Counted from the stretch's first letter, positions 27,891 through 37,847 are shown. The stretch is DNA of 59,030 nt from Caldilineaceae bacterium (GCA_026708085.1 JAPOVP010000046.1:1-59030); one strand, 5' to 3'. Notes: generated from the letters alone by a model not told the origin. Program-made: numbers and translations.

Positions 27891-28832
27891 ATGACTCTTT
27901 CTCTTACCCACACCCGCAACGAAAAGACCGCTCCGCACAGTCACCGCACGCCCGGCTTCGCCTCGCTGGAACTGAAGTGGGAGGCCGTGACCCTCTTCCG
28001 CTACATCTACGACCCGGACATGCCCCAGTCCGAGTCGCCCAAGCCGTTCTTCCACCCCGTCAACACACTGGCCGGCGACCTGATCACCAACTACCGCCCG
28101 CATGACCACGTCTGGCACAAAGGCATCCAGATGACGATCGCCCACCTGCACGGTCAGAACTTCTGGGGCGGGGGCAGCTACCTCCACGGCAGGGGTTATG
28201 TCGACCTGCCCAACAACGGCAGCCAGCGCCACGACGGCTGGGATTCGATCGAGGTGGACGACACCCGCTTCGCCGCCACGGAGAGGCTCACCTGGATCAC
28301 GCAGGCGGGCGAGCACTGGATCGACGAGACGCGGGGCATCGCCGTGGAGACCGTCGACCCGGACGCCGGCTACTGGGCGCTCGACTTCACGACCAGCCTG
28401 CGCAATGTACGGGGCGAGTCGCTGCACATCGGCTCACCCACGACCGCGGGCCGTCCGCTGGCCGGTTACGGCGGGCTGTTCTGGCGCGGGCCGCGCGCCT
28501 TTGACAACAGCGAGGTCATCACCGCCGCCGGGCACGAAGGAGCCGATGCCATGGGCCAGGCCGCGCCCTGGCTGGCCTACACCGGCCGCCACGACGGCAA
28601 CGGCAACGCGTCGACGCTCGCCTTCCTCGACCATCCCGCCAACCTGCGCTATCCCAACAAATGGTTCATCCGCCAGACGCCCTACGCCTGCGCCAGCTTC
28701 GCCTTCATGTTCGACGAGGTGTACGAGTTTGAGGCCGGGGAGACGATTACCCAGCGGTACAGGCTGGTGATTGCCAATGGTGGTTGGGATGCGGCACAGG
28801 TCGAGGCCGCGGCGGAGGCGTGGCAGGGCTGA
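27891..28832 (+). CDS. PmoA-family (DUF6807) protein
   Basis: This 313-residue protein matches the family labelled PmoA/DUF6807: it has no membrane segment and is rich in His, Trp and Gly, with blocks such as HPVNTLAGDLITNYRPHDHVWHKGI and GGLFWRGPRAF that recall sugar-binding beta-sandwich proteins. The name refers to methane monooxygenase, but nothing here supports methane oxidation. Family members often lie in carbohydrate-catabolism loci, and a role in sugar derivative metabolism is more likely. The ATG at 27891 has no strong ribosome site. It stands alone between gatB and the helicase fusion. Confidence 0.7.
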   Translation: MTLSLTHTRNEKTAPHSHRTPGFASLELKWEAVTLFRYIYDPDMPQSESPKPFFHPVNTLAGDLITNYRPHDHVWHKGIQMTIAHLHGQNFWGGGSYLHGRGYVDLPNNGSQRHDGWDSIEVDDTRFAATERLTWITQAGEHWIDETRGIAVETVDPDAGYWALDFTTSLRNVRGESLHIGSPTTAGRPLAGYGGLFWRGPRAFDNSEVITAAGHEGADAMGQAAPWLAYTGRHDGNGNASTLAFLDHPANLRYPNKWFIRQTPYACASFAFMFDEVYEFEAGETITQRYRLVIANGGWDAAQVEAAAEAWQG

Positions 28833-28906
28833 GCTACTAAGATGTAAGGAGAACATAGACGGAAGCCGTCGTCCCCCGCGGCGCAACCTTGGTGCCATAA
28901 GGGACA

Positions 28907-31900
28907 ATGGGGAAAAACACCATAGGTTCGCCTGACGGAGACAGCCGTCGTTCATTCGATTGCATCTCACTGGATTTTGAAGTCGGCGTTCAGGACCGCC
29001 GCATCCACAAATTCGCTGCGGTGCGTCCGGATACCAATCAGTCTCTCATCTTCCCCGGGGCCGGCGATGGCTTGGGCGCGGCATTGGGCAAGCTGGACGA
29101 TCTTGCCGGTGGCGCGGACTTTCTGCTGGGCCACAATCTGATCGATTTCGATCTTCCCCATCTGCAAGCCGCGAATCCTCGTTTGCGGCTGCTGCGGCTG
29201 CCCGCGGTAGATACACTCAGACTCAATCCTCTGGCCTTTCCTCGCAACCCCTATCACCACCTGGTCAAGCATTATCAGGACGGACAACTAAAACGGGGAC
29301 GCATCAACGACCCCAAACTGGACTGCGACCTAACACTGGATCTCTTCCGCGACCAGGAGAAAGCCTTGCAGGACACAAGTCCAGACCTGTTGACAGCCTG
29401 GCACTGGCTGACTACAGCCAAAAACGGGGCGGGATTCGATCAAGTATTTGCGTCTGTACGCGGTTCGCCCCGCCCGTCCAACGTCGAAGCGGATGGGGTG
29501 ATCCGCACTCTGCTGGCTGGAGCCGCCTGCCAGACACACGCTCGTGAGGTCATGACTGAAACCGTTGTGCAGGGCTGGGCCTTGGCGTATGCACTGGCGT
29601 GGCTGTCTGTATCCGGGGGCAACTCTGTCATGCCCCCTTGGGTTCGACACCGGTTTCCCGAAGCGGGGAGGTTGGTGCGACGGCTGCGCGACACCGCTTG
29701 TGCCGAGCCCTCTTGCGAATGGTGCCGGGAGAGGCACGACGCCCGAAAAGAGCTTACGCGCTGGTTTGGTTTTCCCGACTTCCGACCAAAGCCGGTTGAC
29801 GAGGCAGGGCGGCCTTTGCAGCAGTCTGTCATCGAAACGGCGATGGCAGGCGAGAATCTACTCGCAATCCTGCCCACGGGTGCGGGAAAGTCTCTTTGCT
29901 ATCAGATCCCGGCCCTGTCCCGCTACGACAAAACAGGCGCGCTGACGGTTGTGATCTCGCCATTGGTCGCGCTCATGGCCGACCAGGTGGCGGGGCTGGA
30001 AAGGCAAGGCATCGACTGTTGCGTCACAGTCAACGGGCTTCTGTCGATGCCCGAACGCGCGGATGCGCTGGACCGGGTACGCCTGGGGGATGCCGGCATT
30101 CTCCTGATCTCGCCGGAGCAGCTGCGCAGCGTTTCCTTGCGCCGCGTCCTCGAACAACGGGAGATAGGCGCCTGGGTGATGGACGAAGCCCACTGCCTTT
30201 CAGAATGGGGGCACGACTTCCGGCCCGATTATCGCTACGTGGGACGCTTCATCCGTGAACGCGCAGGGGAAGAAGCGATTCCTCCGGTCTTGTGTCTGAC
30301 CGCGACCGCCAAACCAGATGTGAAGGACGGTATCGTCCGCTACTTTCAGAAAGAGCTCGACGTCGAGTTGCAAGTATTCGACGGCGGCGCCCAACGCACC
30401 AACTTGGACTTCGTTGTAGTTAAATCCAGTAGTGCGGAAAAGCTCGCCCATGTCCATCAGATCCTGATAGCCGATCTGCCCGCAGATCAGCCGGGGGGCG
30501 CCATCGTCTATTGCGCGACACGGCGGCAGACCCAAGAACTAGCAGAGTTCTTACAAGAAAAAGGAATGGAGGCGGACTACTTCCATGCAGAGGTGCCGCC
30601 GGAAACCAAGAGGGAAGTCCAACAAAACTTTATTCGCGGCGGGCTGCGCATCATCACCGCAACCAACGCCTTTGGTATGGGGATAGACAAGCCGGACGTA
30701 CGGCTCGTGATCCATGCCGACATCCCGGGATCTCTGGAGAACTATCTACAGGAGGCGGGCCGCGCTGGGCGTGACCAGCAGGCGGCGCGCTGCGTTCTAC
30801 TCTACACACAAGACGATGTGGAGCGGCAATTCGGCATGTCGGCCCGTTCGCGGTTGACACGGCGGGAAATACATGGCGTTTTGCGGGCGCTGCGAAGCTT
30901 GGACCGCAAGAAACGATTGGGCGGAGAAGTGGTAGCGACCGCGGGCGAAATCCTCGGTGAGGATGAAGAAAAAGTATTCGAACGAGATTCCACTACCGAC
31001 GACACGCGTGTGCGTACTGCGGTTGCTTGGCTGGAGGAGGCGGTGCTGCTAACTCGGGAAGAGAACCGGGTGCAGATATTTCCCTCCTCCCTGCGTGTGA
31101 ATTCTATAGAAGAAGCTCGCGCCAAGTTCGAAAAGGCTCGTATTGCGGATGGTTATCGCCGCCAACTCCTGCCCATCTGCGAAAAGCTGCTAGAGACGAA
31201 CGCGGACGAGAGTGTAACCACCGATGAGTTGATGCTCGCGTCAGGCCTAACCCCGGAAGGCGTGCGAGGCGCGCTCTACGACCTTGAGCGATTGGGCATC
31301 GCCAGCAATGATACGGTGTTGACCGCCTTCGTCCATGTAGGAGTGGCACGCTCCTCACAGAGACGCTTCCTGGACGCGACGGAATTAGAAAAAGCACTGA
31401 TTGCCACGATGCAGGAAACGGCCCCCGATATGAGCAAGGGAGATACGTCGATTCTGCATCTCCGTCTCGTCACCCAAAGACTAAAGGACGACGGTCATAC
31501 CTACGCCCTGCCAGAGCGAGTGCGACGCATAGTCAATAGCATCGCCGCCGACGGACGCGGCGAGGGCGGCGGCGGGGGAAGCCTCGGAGTGCGGGGACGT
31601 GATAGAGAAACCGTCCACGTGACGTTGCGGCGCGAATGGGGTGCGCTGGCGAAAACAGCCGAGTTGCGGCGTGCAGCTGCCGGTCGCCTGCTGGATCATC
31701 TCGTCAGTTGCCTGCCGCGGGGAATCCGCGGAACAGATCTGCTAGCTGAGACGACTTTGGGCAAACTGCTGTCGGCGGTCGAGTCCGACCTGACCTTAAA
31801 GAGCTCCGTCAGAGACCCCGCCAAGTTGATGGACCGTGCGCTGCTGTGGCTCCATGAGCAGGGGGTCATTCAACTGAACAAGGGGTTGGCAGTGTTCCGC

Positions 31901-34039
31901 CCGGCCATGACCATTCGCCTGCAGCAAGAACGGCGCGGATTCGCCGAAACCGATTTCCGCTCCCTCAAACTCCACTACGACGAACAGGTGCTGCAGATTC
32001 ACGTGATGGCGGAATTCGCTCAGCAAGGCTTGGAATCGATGGCCGACGCCCTGCGCTTGGCCATGGACTACTTCAGCTTGCCCCAAGAGGAGTTTTTGCA
32101 GCGCTGGCTGCCAAATCGGGACAGAGAAATCTCGCGCCAGACCACACCTGAGTCATGGCGGACCATCGTCGAAAGCTTGAATAATCCCATCCAACGCCGC
32201 ATCGTGGCAGACGATCGGGAGCGTACGAACGTCCTGGTGCTGGCTGGGCCCGGCTCCGGCAAAACGCGAGTATTGGTGCATCGGATCGCCTACCTGATAC
32301 GCGTAAGGCGCGAGAACCCGCGCAGCATCCTGGCGCTCGCGTACAACCGACACGCCGCTGTCGAAATCCGCCGCCGTCTGGCAGATCTGATCGGCGATGA
32401 TGCTCGCGGGGTAATCGTGCTTACCTGCCACGCGCTCGCAATGCGCTTGGTCGGCGCCAGTTTTTCGGGGCGGGCGAACCGACTCGACGACGAAGATTTC
32501 AAGGCAATTATTCGCCAGGCGACCTCTCTGCTACGCGGGGAAGGACTACCGCCCGAAGAGGCGGACGAAATGCGGACGCGCCTGCTGGCAGGCTTCCGTT
32601 GGATACTGGTGGATGAGTACCAGGATATCGGCCCCGATGAGTACGGTCTGATCTCCTCGCTGGCGGGCCGGACTCTTCCTGAAGAGGATGATAAGCTGAG
32701 CCTGTTCGCCGTCGGTGACGACGACCAGAATATCTATGCCTTCAACGGATCATCGGTGGAGTTTATTCGCCGTTTCGAGGCGGACTACAAAGCCAAGCCG
32801 GTCTACCTGACCGACAACTACCGATCCACCGCCCATATTATCAAGGCCGCTAATGCGGTAATCGCGCCGGCGCGGCAACGGATGAAGACTGAAAATCCAA
32901 TCCATATTGATCGGGCGCGCAGGAAAAACCAAGACGGCGGCGTATGGACTGACCTTGACCCGGTCGCCCAAGGTCGAGTTCAAATTCTGCCGGTCGGCGA
33001 CACGCCAATCACTCAGGCCCAGGCGGTCATCGCAGAGCTGAAACGGCTGTCCGAATTTGCTCCATCCTGGGACTGGTCTGCCTGCGCGGTGGTGGCGCGC
33101 ACATGGCGCTATCTGGACCCGGTGCGCAGCCTGTGCGCACTAGAGGGAATACCGGTGCAGATGGCGAACGAAGAATTCTCAGTCGTCTGGCATCTGCGGG
33201 AGACGCAGGACCTCGTGAACTGGCTGCGAGGACGAGATTCTCTCCTGGTGCAAAGTGCCGATCTCAGAGACTGGTTGGAACGACAACCTGCGAGTCAGTG
33301 GACGGAATTGCTGGAGGAAGCGATCGCCGCCTACGAATTGGAGACTGGCGACGCGGAAACAGCGGTGACTCAGTTCATTGAGTGGCTGGCTGAGTGGGGA
33401 CGTGCCCTACGCCGCCGCCAGCGCGGTCTGCTCCTGCTGACCGCCCATCGCGCGAAGGGGCTGGAGTTCGACCACGTGGTTGTACTGGACGGAGGTTGGG
33501 ATGGCTTCGGCCCCGGCGAGGATGCGGATGCCCCGCGCCGGCTATATTACGTGGCCATGAGCCGCGCACGGCAGACCCTCACACTGGCGCGCCTTCCTGG
33601 CGTGCACCCGTTCCAGAAGGCCCTACAGGATAACCCTTCAATGCTGCACCGCCCAACGTCTGTCACACTCCCGCCGGCGGCGCCGGAACTTGCCCACCGC
33701 TATACACGGCTCAACCTGCGAAACGTCTTTCTGAGCTACGCAGGGTACCGGCATCCCAACCATCCCCTGCACCGCGCCATTGCCGCGCTTTCCCCAGGCG
33801 ATCCACTGCAGATGCGGGCCGGAAAAAGTAAGTGGGAAGTACTGGATCGCAAGGGCATGGTCGTCGGACAGCTTGCCGGCAGTTTCAAAGCCCCTTCGGG
33901 AACGCGGTGCACCTCTGCCAAAGTCTGGGCCATCGCTACCTGGAGAAGCGAGTACTCAGAACCGCAGTTCCAGAAGAAGCATCTCTGCAATTCTTGGGAA
34001 GTCGTAGTGCCGGAGCTGGTGTTCGAGCCGGATTCGTAG
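28907..34039 (+). CDS. Fusion of DEDD exonuclease, RecQ helicase and UvrD-type helicase
   Basis: This 1710-residue protein joins three DNA-processing modules. Residues 18-155 resemble a DnaQ/DEDD 3'-5' exonuclease: LDFEV, GHNLIDFDLPHL and a late NDPKLDCDLTL. A RecQ-type SF2 helicase follows, with Walker A GAGKS near 325, DEAH near 426 (MDEAHCLSEWGHDFRPDYRY) and motif VI QEAGRAGRDQ near 616. The middle part (about 700-1080) holds RQC/winged-helix-like segments. A complete SF1 helicase comes next: GPGSGKT near 1115, DEYQD near 1236, GDDDQNIYAFNG near 1271, TAHRAKGLEFDHVV near 1513 and YYVAMSRARQ near 1548. A small C-terminal domain ends it. It should unwind and trim DNA during repair or defence. 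AAGGGA precedes the ATG. It neighbours ogt and nurA genes on the opposite strand. Confidence 0.9.
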   Translation: MGKNTIGSPDGDSRRSFDCISLDFEVGVQDRRIHKFAAVRPDTNQSLIFPGAGDGLGAALGKLDDLAGGADFLLGHNLIDFDLPHLQAANPRLRLLRLPAVDTLRLNPLAFPRNPYHHLVKHYQDGQLKRGRINDPKLDCDLTLDLFRDQEKALQDTSPDLLTAWHWLTTAKNGAGFDQVFASVRGSPRPSNVEADGVIRTLLAGAACQTHAREVMTETVVQGWALAYALAWLSVSGGNSVMPPWVRHRFPEAGRLVRRLRDTACAEPSCEWCRERHDARKELTRWFGFPDFRPKPVDEAGRPLQQSVIETAMAGENLLAILPTGAGKSLCYQIPALSRYDKTGALTVVISPLVALMADQVAGLERQGIDCCVTVNGLLSMPERADALDRVRLGDAGILLISPEQLRSVSLRRVLEQREIGAWVMDEAHCLSEWGHDFRPDYRYVGRFIRERAGEEAIPPVLCLTATAKPDVKDGIVRYFQKELDVELQVFDGGAQRTNLDFVVVKSSSAEKLAHVHQILIADLPADQPGGAIVYCATRRQTQELAEFLQEKGMEADYFHAEVPPETKREVQQNFIRGGLRIITATNAFGMGIDKPDVRLVIHADIPGSLENYLQEAGRAGRDQQAARCVLLYTQDDVERQFGMSARSRLTRREIHGVLRALRSLDRKKRLGGEVVATAGEILGEDEEKVFERDSTTDDTRVRTAVAWLEEAVLLTREENRVQIFPSSLRVNSIEEARAKFEKARIADGYRRQLLPICEKLLETNADESVTTDELMLASGLTPEGVRGALYDLERLGIASNDTVLTAFVHVGVARSSQRRFLDATELEKALIATMQETAPDMSKGDTSILHLRLVTQRLKDDGHTYALPERVRRIVNSIAADGRGEGGGGGSLGVRGRDRETVHVTLRREWGALAKTAELRRAAAGRLLDHLVSCLPRGIRGTDLLAETTLGKLLSAVESDLTLKSSVRDPAKLMDRALLWLHEQGVIQLNKGLAVFRPAMTIRLQQERRGFAETDFRSLKLHYDEQVLQIHVMAEFAQQGLESMADALRLAMDYFSLPQEEFLQRWLPNRDREISRQTTPESWRTIVESLNNPIQRRIVADDRERTNVLVLAGPGSGKTRVLVHRIAYLIRVRRENPRSILALAYNRHAAVEIRRRLADLIGDDARGVIVLTCHALAMRLVGASFSGRANRLDDEDFKAIIRQATSLLRGEGLPPEEADEMRTRLLAGFRWILVDEYQDIGPDEYGLISSLAGRTLPEEDDKLSLFAVGDDDQNIYAFNGSSVEFIRRFEADYKAKPVYLTDNYRSTAHIIKAANAVIAPARQRMKTENPIHIDRARRKNQDGGVWTDLDPVAQGRVQILPVGDTPITQAQAVIAELKRLSEFAPSWDWSACAVVARTWRYLDPVRSLCALEGIPVQMANEEFSVVWHLRETQDLVNWLRGRDSLLVQSADLRDWLERQPASQWTELLEEAIAAYELETGDAETAVTQFIEWLAEWGRALRRRQRGLLLLTAHRAKGLEFDHVVVLDGGWDGFGPGEDADAPRRLYYVAMSRARQTLTLARLPGVHPFQKALQDNPSMLHRPTSVTLPPAAPELAHRYTRLNLRNVFLSYAGYRHPNHPLHRAIAALSPGDPLQMRAGKSKWEVLDRKGMVVGQLAGSFKAPSGTRCTSAKVWAIATWRSEYSEPQFQKKHLCNSWEVVVPELVFEPDS

Positions 34040-34049
34040 TCTCCCCCCC

Positions 34050-34574
34050 CTACACCAACAACACCCCCTCATGCCGCAGTAGCCACTCCTTACGCCACAA
34101 ACCACCGCCATACCCCGTCAACTTCGCTCGCCCGCCGCTGCCGATAATCCGATGACAGGGCACAATAATAGCAACCGGATTCCGCCCGTTGGCCGCGCCG
34201 ACCGCGCGCACGGCCTTGGGGTTGTCAATGGCTACGGCGATGTCCTGGTAGCTGGCGGTCTGACCGTAGGCGACGCTGAGTAGCTGCTGCCACACTTGGC
34301 GCTGGAACGGCGTGCCCTCCAGATCCAGGGGCAGATCGAAGCAGCGTAAATCGCCGGCGAAATAGGCGTCCAACTGGCGCCGCACCTCCTCCAGCAGCGG
34401 ATGCGCGTCCGCCTCCTGCGAAGATGAGGCCGCGGACCGACCTCCCACTCCGCTTACCTCTCCACCCTCTCCTGCCTGTTCCCCGGCAAATTCGACCCTG
34501 CTCACCGCCGTGTCCGTGGCGTGAATCTCGATAGGGCCGACAGGGGAATCGTAGTTCATGACCAATATAGACAT
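34050..34574 (-). CDS. ogt: Methylated-DNA-protein-cysteine methyltransferase
   Basis: This 174-residue protein removes O6-alkyl groups from guanine by transfer to its own cysteine. The acceptor is C140 in IIVPCHRIIG, with the arginine finger R123 (AVRAVG), the N130 hinge (AANGRNP) and the C-terminal GYGGGLWRKEWLL. The N-terminal domain contains an extra Gly/Ser-rich insertion (about 33-55, GEQAGEGGEVSG onward) not usual in the family. No Ada-type zinc domain is fused. It converges on the helicase fusion; only 10 bases separate the stops. Confidence 0.92.
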   Translation of the reverse strand: MSILVMNYDSPVGPIEIHATDTAVSRVEFAGEQAGEGGEVSGVGGRSAASSSQEADAHPLLEEVRRQLDAYFAGDLRCFDLPLDLEGTPFQRQVWQQLLSVAYGQTASYQDIAVAIDNPKAVRAVGAANGRNPVAIIVPCHRIIGSGGRAKLTGYGGGLWRKEWLLRHEGVLLV

Positions 34575-34650
34575 TACTTACTCCGTGACACTTGCGATTG
34601 AAAACTTGCGATGAAACAGCCCCACCGCGCGCCAATGACCTTCGCTCCTG

Positions 34651-34690
34651 CTAACCACTGACCACTGACCACTGACCACTAACCACTGCA
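34651..34690 (+). repeat. Heptamer repeat array without hairpins
   Basis: About five 7-base units alternate between CCACTGA and CCACTAA and end in CCACTGCAGTTA, the same junction that begins the composite copies elsewhere. The GC hairpins are missing. It lies between the ogt and nurA genes and runs up to the nurA stop. Confidence 0.7.
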
Positions 34691-34691
34691 G

Positions 34692-35903
34692 TTACCGTCG
34701 CATCTGCTTGCTGCGCTGCTTGCGCGTGATGGTCATGGCCATGCCCTGCTCCTGCAGAAAATCCTGGTAAAGCCGGTAGAAGCGCTGGCGGTCCTGCTGC
34801 TGGATGACCGCGGTGACGTCTGCCGCCTCCAGCACGTAGGGATAGCCGCTGCCGACAACCGCCTCGGCCAGAACGAGCGCGACGACCTCGTCTGCGCGGC
34901 CGCACTCCAGCAGCCAGCGCGGGATCTCCAGCCGGGCTGGCGGGTTCTCCATACTGACCCGCGCCTGGCAGAAACAGACCTGCTTATAGAAGTCGGCGCG
35001 GCCCGCATCGCTGAGACGGTCCGGGCGTGCGCAAACCCAGAACGGACTGCGATCGCCCCAGCCGGACAGCGTTTCCCGCAGCAGGTAGGCGTCGTTGATC
35101 TGCGCCGGCGCCGGTAACCCGTGCAGCGCCGCCAGCAGGGTGACGAGGTCGCGGCTGTAGGTGTTGTCCACATAGCCGACCAGCGGCGTGCGCGTGCGCT
35201 CGGAGCAGGCCAGCAGTTCCTGCACGGCCTGAATATAGCCGTGTTCGCGGCCGGCGCGCAGCTGCCCGGCGAAGGAGATGATCAGCGAGCCGTCCAGAAA
35301 ACAGACCGGCCTGCGTTCAAACGGCCGTTCCGCACAGCGCTCCATGAACTCACACAGCTTGGCGCATTCGCGAATGAAGCGCTCCTGGTTCACGCGCCAG
35401 TTGGGGAAGACGCCGTCATCGCCGCCGGAGTCGAGCAGCTCGTCCGGGGCCAGCACCTCGAAGGAGATATCCTTTTCGTAGCGGCCGCCGGCGTCACCAT
35501 CCGTCGCCGTACCGCGGTCGTTGAAGAACCAGCCGATCTGCACCGCGCCCACCGGGGGAGCGTAGTCGGTGGTGGGTACGATCTGGCTGCCGTCCACCGC
35601 CAGCGCGGGCCGGCCTGCGAGCGTCTCCAGTGCCCAGTTACGGGCCTGCTCACGGTTCTGCCAGGTCACGCCCAGAGGGATGCGCATGCCGACGGCGCGG
35701 TCGAACTCTGCCGTGGGCAGTGCGCCGGGCCAGGCGTCGTCAATGGCGTCGAGCTTGCGGTTCAAGGAAGCGGCGGAACTGGTCTTCAGCTCCTCCAACC
35801 ATCCCTGCACCCGCCTCTGTTCTTCCCGCCGGTCTTGATCGTATGTAGAGAACAGGTCCTTCTTCCGGTCCAACGCGGCGGCCGCCGCGCTTCGTACAAA
35901 CAT
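34692..35903 (-). CDS. nurA: NurA-domain DNA repair nuclease
   Basis: This 403-residue protein is a NurA-family nuclease, which resects 5' ends at double-strand breaks with the HerA translocase. The RNase-H-like metal site is seen as D104 in LAVDGSQIVP, D204 in CFLDGSLIIS and D246 in GYVDNTYSRD. The N-terminal 60 residues look helical. HerA is not in the window; the nearby RecQ-UvrD fusion on the other strand is the only helicase close by. It starts at ATG 35903 without a strong ribosome site. Function is firm at family level; the partner is inferred to be elsewhere. Confidence 0.85.
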   Translation of the reverse strand: MFVRSAAAAALDRKKDLFSTYDQDRREEQRRVQGWLEELKTSSAASLNRKLDAIDDAWPGALPTAEFDRAVGMRIPLGVTWQNREQARNWALETLAGRPALAVDGSQIVPTTDYAPPVGAVQIGWFFNDRGTATDGDAGGRYEKDISFEVLAPDELLDSGGDDGVFPNWRVNQERFIRECAKLCEFMERCAERPFERRPVCFLDGSLIISFAGQLRAGREHGYIQAVQELLACSERTRTPLVGYVDNTYSRDLVTLLAALHGLPAPAQINDAYLLRETLSGWGDRSPFWVCARPDRLSDAGRADFYKQVCFCQARVSMENPPARLEIPRWLLECGRADEVVALVLAEAVVGSGYPYVLEAADVTAVIQQQDRQRFYRLYQDFLQEQGMAMTITRKQRSKQMRR

Positions 35904-36204
35904 TTAGTCTTTCCTCGACAAGATAAGGACACCGGCTCTACTGCACCGCGTGTCGCAGGCAGACGGACTTCTACTACAGAAGTCTCCAGCACAGACATTG
36001 ATAGTATAGCACATTCGTGCATATTTTCCCTTGCACTATCCGACTATGTTATGATTAGATTAGACTAAGCGTTGCCTTTCCTGCCGCATGGTGTCTCAGT
36101 TTTGCATACCCCAAGAAGCTAGTGGATCAGGTCGGCACAAGCGCTCCAATTTCAGAACGGCAGCGCACCCGATATACACGCAACGTTTCCCGTGGTATCG
36201 CCAG
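35904..36204. other. Divergent intergenic region
   Basis: This 300-base gap between the divergent nurA and M1-like genes is less GC-rich around 35990-36060 and should hold both promoters. A TATGAT (36050-36055) follows TTGCAC (36031-36036) at only 13 bases, too short to call. A small dyad GCACATTCGTGC lies at 36009-36020. No gene is seen. Confidence 0.35.
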
Positions 36205-37755
36205 ATGCCTCCAAACGCAGAGGAGAGCTTGAAGAGAAGAGAGGGGAGAAGAGTTCCCCCCGCGTACGGCGCGCTGGGGATCAGCCTCCTGCTGCTGCTG
36301 ACCCTGCTCGCCGCCTGCAGCGGGCTGCGCCCCTCAACCGTGGAAGAGGAAGACCCGCTGGCCGCGCTCGGCGCGATGCCGCATTATGAGATCGAATTCT
36401 CCCTCAGCGACGATCTCATCTTTCTGCAGGGGTCGGCCCGTGTGCGCGTCCCCAACACCAGCGACGACCCCTGGACGCACCTGGTCTTTCGCCTCTACCC
36501 GGCGTTGCCCCACTACAACGGCGAGTTCAGCATTCAGAACGTGACGGTCGAGGGCAGCACCGCGCCCTTCGTCTACCTGGAGCAGAACACGGCCATACGC
36601 GTGGACCTGCCGCGGGCGCTGCTGCGCGGGCAGACAACGAACGTATACCTGAGCTGGAAGCTGCGCATCCCCCACTGGGGCGCGGATACGACGGGGGCCT
36701 ACCGCCTCTTCGGCCTCAGCCAGGAGTTCCTGAGCCTGCCGCTCTTTTACCCCTCGCTCGCCGTCTACCTGCCGGGGCCGACCGCAGCCAGCGGGCGCTG
36801 GTGGCTGGAACGGGGCACCAGCCGCGGGGACGCGGCCTTCAACTACATCTCCCAGTTCGTCGTTACCGGCACCCTCCCCATCGATCAGATCCCCGTGGCC
36901 AGCGGCCAGTTGATCACCTCCACAGTCGTCGGTGACCAGCATATCCAACACCGGTGGGAGACGGAGCTGTCACGCGAGTTCTTCGTCCACATGAGCAACC
37001 GCTTCCAGTCCGACAGCCTCGACGCCTACGGCACGCGCGTCACCAGCTACTGGCTGCCCGGGCATGAAGAGGCGGGGCGGGCCGTTCTGCAGCACACCGC
37101 GGCCGCGCTGCGCGTGTACAGCGACTGGTTTGGACCCTATCCCTACCCGGAGCTGCGCGTGGCGTCCGCGCCGATCAGCTTCCGGGGGATGGAATACCCG
37201 CAGGTCTTCCTGTTGGGTGTACAGCTGTATGACCGCTACCGGGACCAACTGGAGATCCGGGCGGTCCACGAAGTCGCGCATCAGTGGTGGTACCAGCTTG
37301 TCCACAACGATCCGGTCAACCAGCCTTGGGTTGATGAGGGGCTGGCCGAATACTCCAGCCGTATCTACTATGAGGCGGTGCACGGCCCGGACGCGGCCGA
37401 TATTCTGGAATACCGCCGCTGGCAGGCGGTCGTTGACGGGTTGATCAGCCGCGAACAGGACGCGCCGCTCGCGCAGCCTGTGACCGCCTTTGCAGACGGA
37501 AGGATTTACGAGGGAATCGTCTACGGCAAGGGCGCCCTCTTTTTCTCCGCCATCCGCCGCACGCTGGGAGAGCGGGCGTTCAAGCAGTTTCTCCAAAACT
37601 ATCTGGCCGACTATCAGTACAAAATCATAACGCCCGCGGATATGTTGACAGCCTTGCGCGCGGTCGACCCGGAGGTCGCCGACGTGCTGTTCAACGAATG
37701 GATCGGGCCGCTGGCGAGCCAGCCGCCGCAAAGTGCGGCGCGCCAGACCGAGTGA
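36205..37755 (+). CDS. M1-like zinc aminopeptidase, lipoprotein
   Basis: This 516-residue protein is a predicted extracytoplasmic gluzincin peptidase of the M1 type. The N-terminus has a hydrophobic segment and lipobox ending at C38 (LTLLAAC). An N-terminal beta domain is followed by the substrate-binding motif FRGMEYPQ (compare GAMEN), the zinc site H355-E-V-A-H359 (EVAHQWW) and E378 in WVDEGLAEY, and a C-terminal helical part that is shorter than in full M1 enzymes. The frame is open from 36088, but the ATG at 36205 gives the lipoprotein signal. Substrates are probably peptides at the cell surface. Confidence 0.85.
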   Translation: MPPNAEESLKRREGRRVPPAYGALGISLLLLLTLLAACSGLRPSTVEEEDPLAALGAMPHYEIEFSLSDDLIFLQGSARVRVPNTSDDPWTHLVFRLYPALPHYNGEFSIQNVTVEGSTAPFVYLEQNTAIRVDLPRALLRGQTTNVYLSWKLRIPHWGADTTGAYRLFGLSQEFLSLPLFYPSLAVYLPGPTAASGRWWLERGTSRGDAAFNYISQFVVTGTLPIDQIPVASGQLITSTVVGDQHIQHRWETELSREFFVHMSNRFQSDSLDAYGTRVTSYWLPGHEEAGRAVLQHTAAALRVYSDWFGPYPYPELRVASAPISFRGMEYPQVFLLGVQLYDRYRDQLEIRAVHEVAHQWWYQLVHNDPVNQPWVDEGLAEYSSRIYYEAVHGPDAADILEYRRWQAVVDGLISREQDAPLAQPVTAFADGRIYEGIVYGKGALFFSAIRRTLGERAFKQFLQNYLADYQYKIITPADMLTALRAVDPEVADVLFNEWIGPLASQPPQSAARQTE

Positions 37756-37847
37756 GCACCGTGCGGCCGCAGCAATCGGCAACGGGTGCATGCGTGCTCA
37801 GGCCCGGCGCCTTGTCTGAGATGTGGACACGGCGGGCGAGTTGAGGA

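Noticed and set aside
27891..28832. Methane monooxygenase subunit (from the PmoA family name)
   Set aside because: The protein is soluble, has no membrane helices and no pmoB or pmoC neighbours; the name is historical.
37756..37847. Possible fluoride riboswitch before crcB
   Set aside because: The short leader has no recognisable conserved riboswitch core or terminator hairpin.
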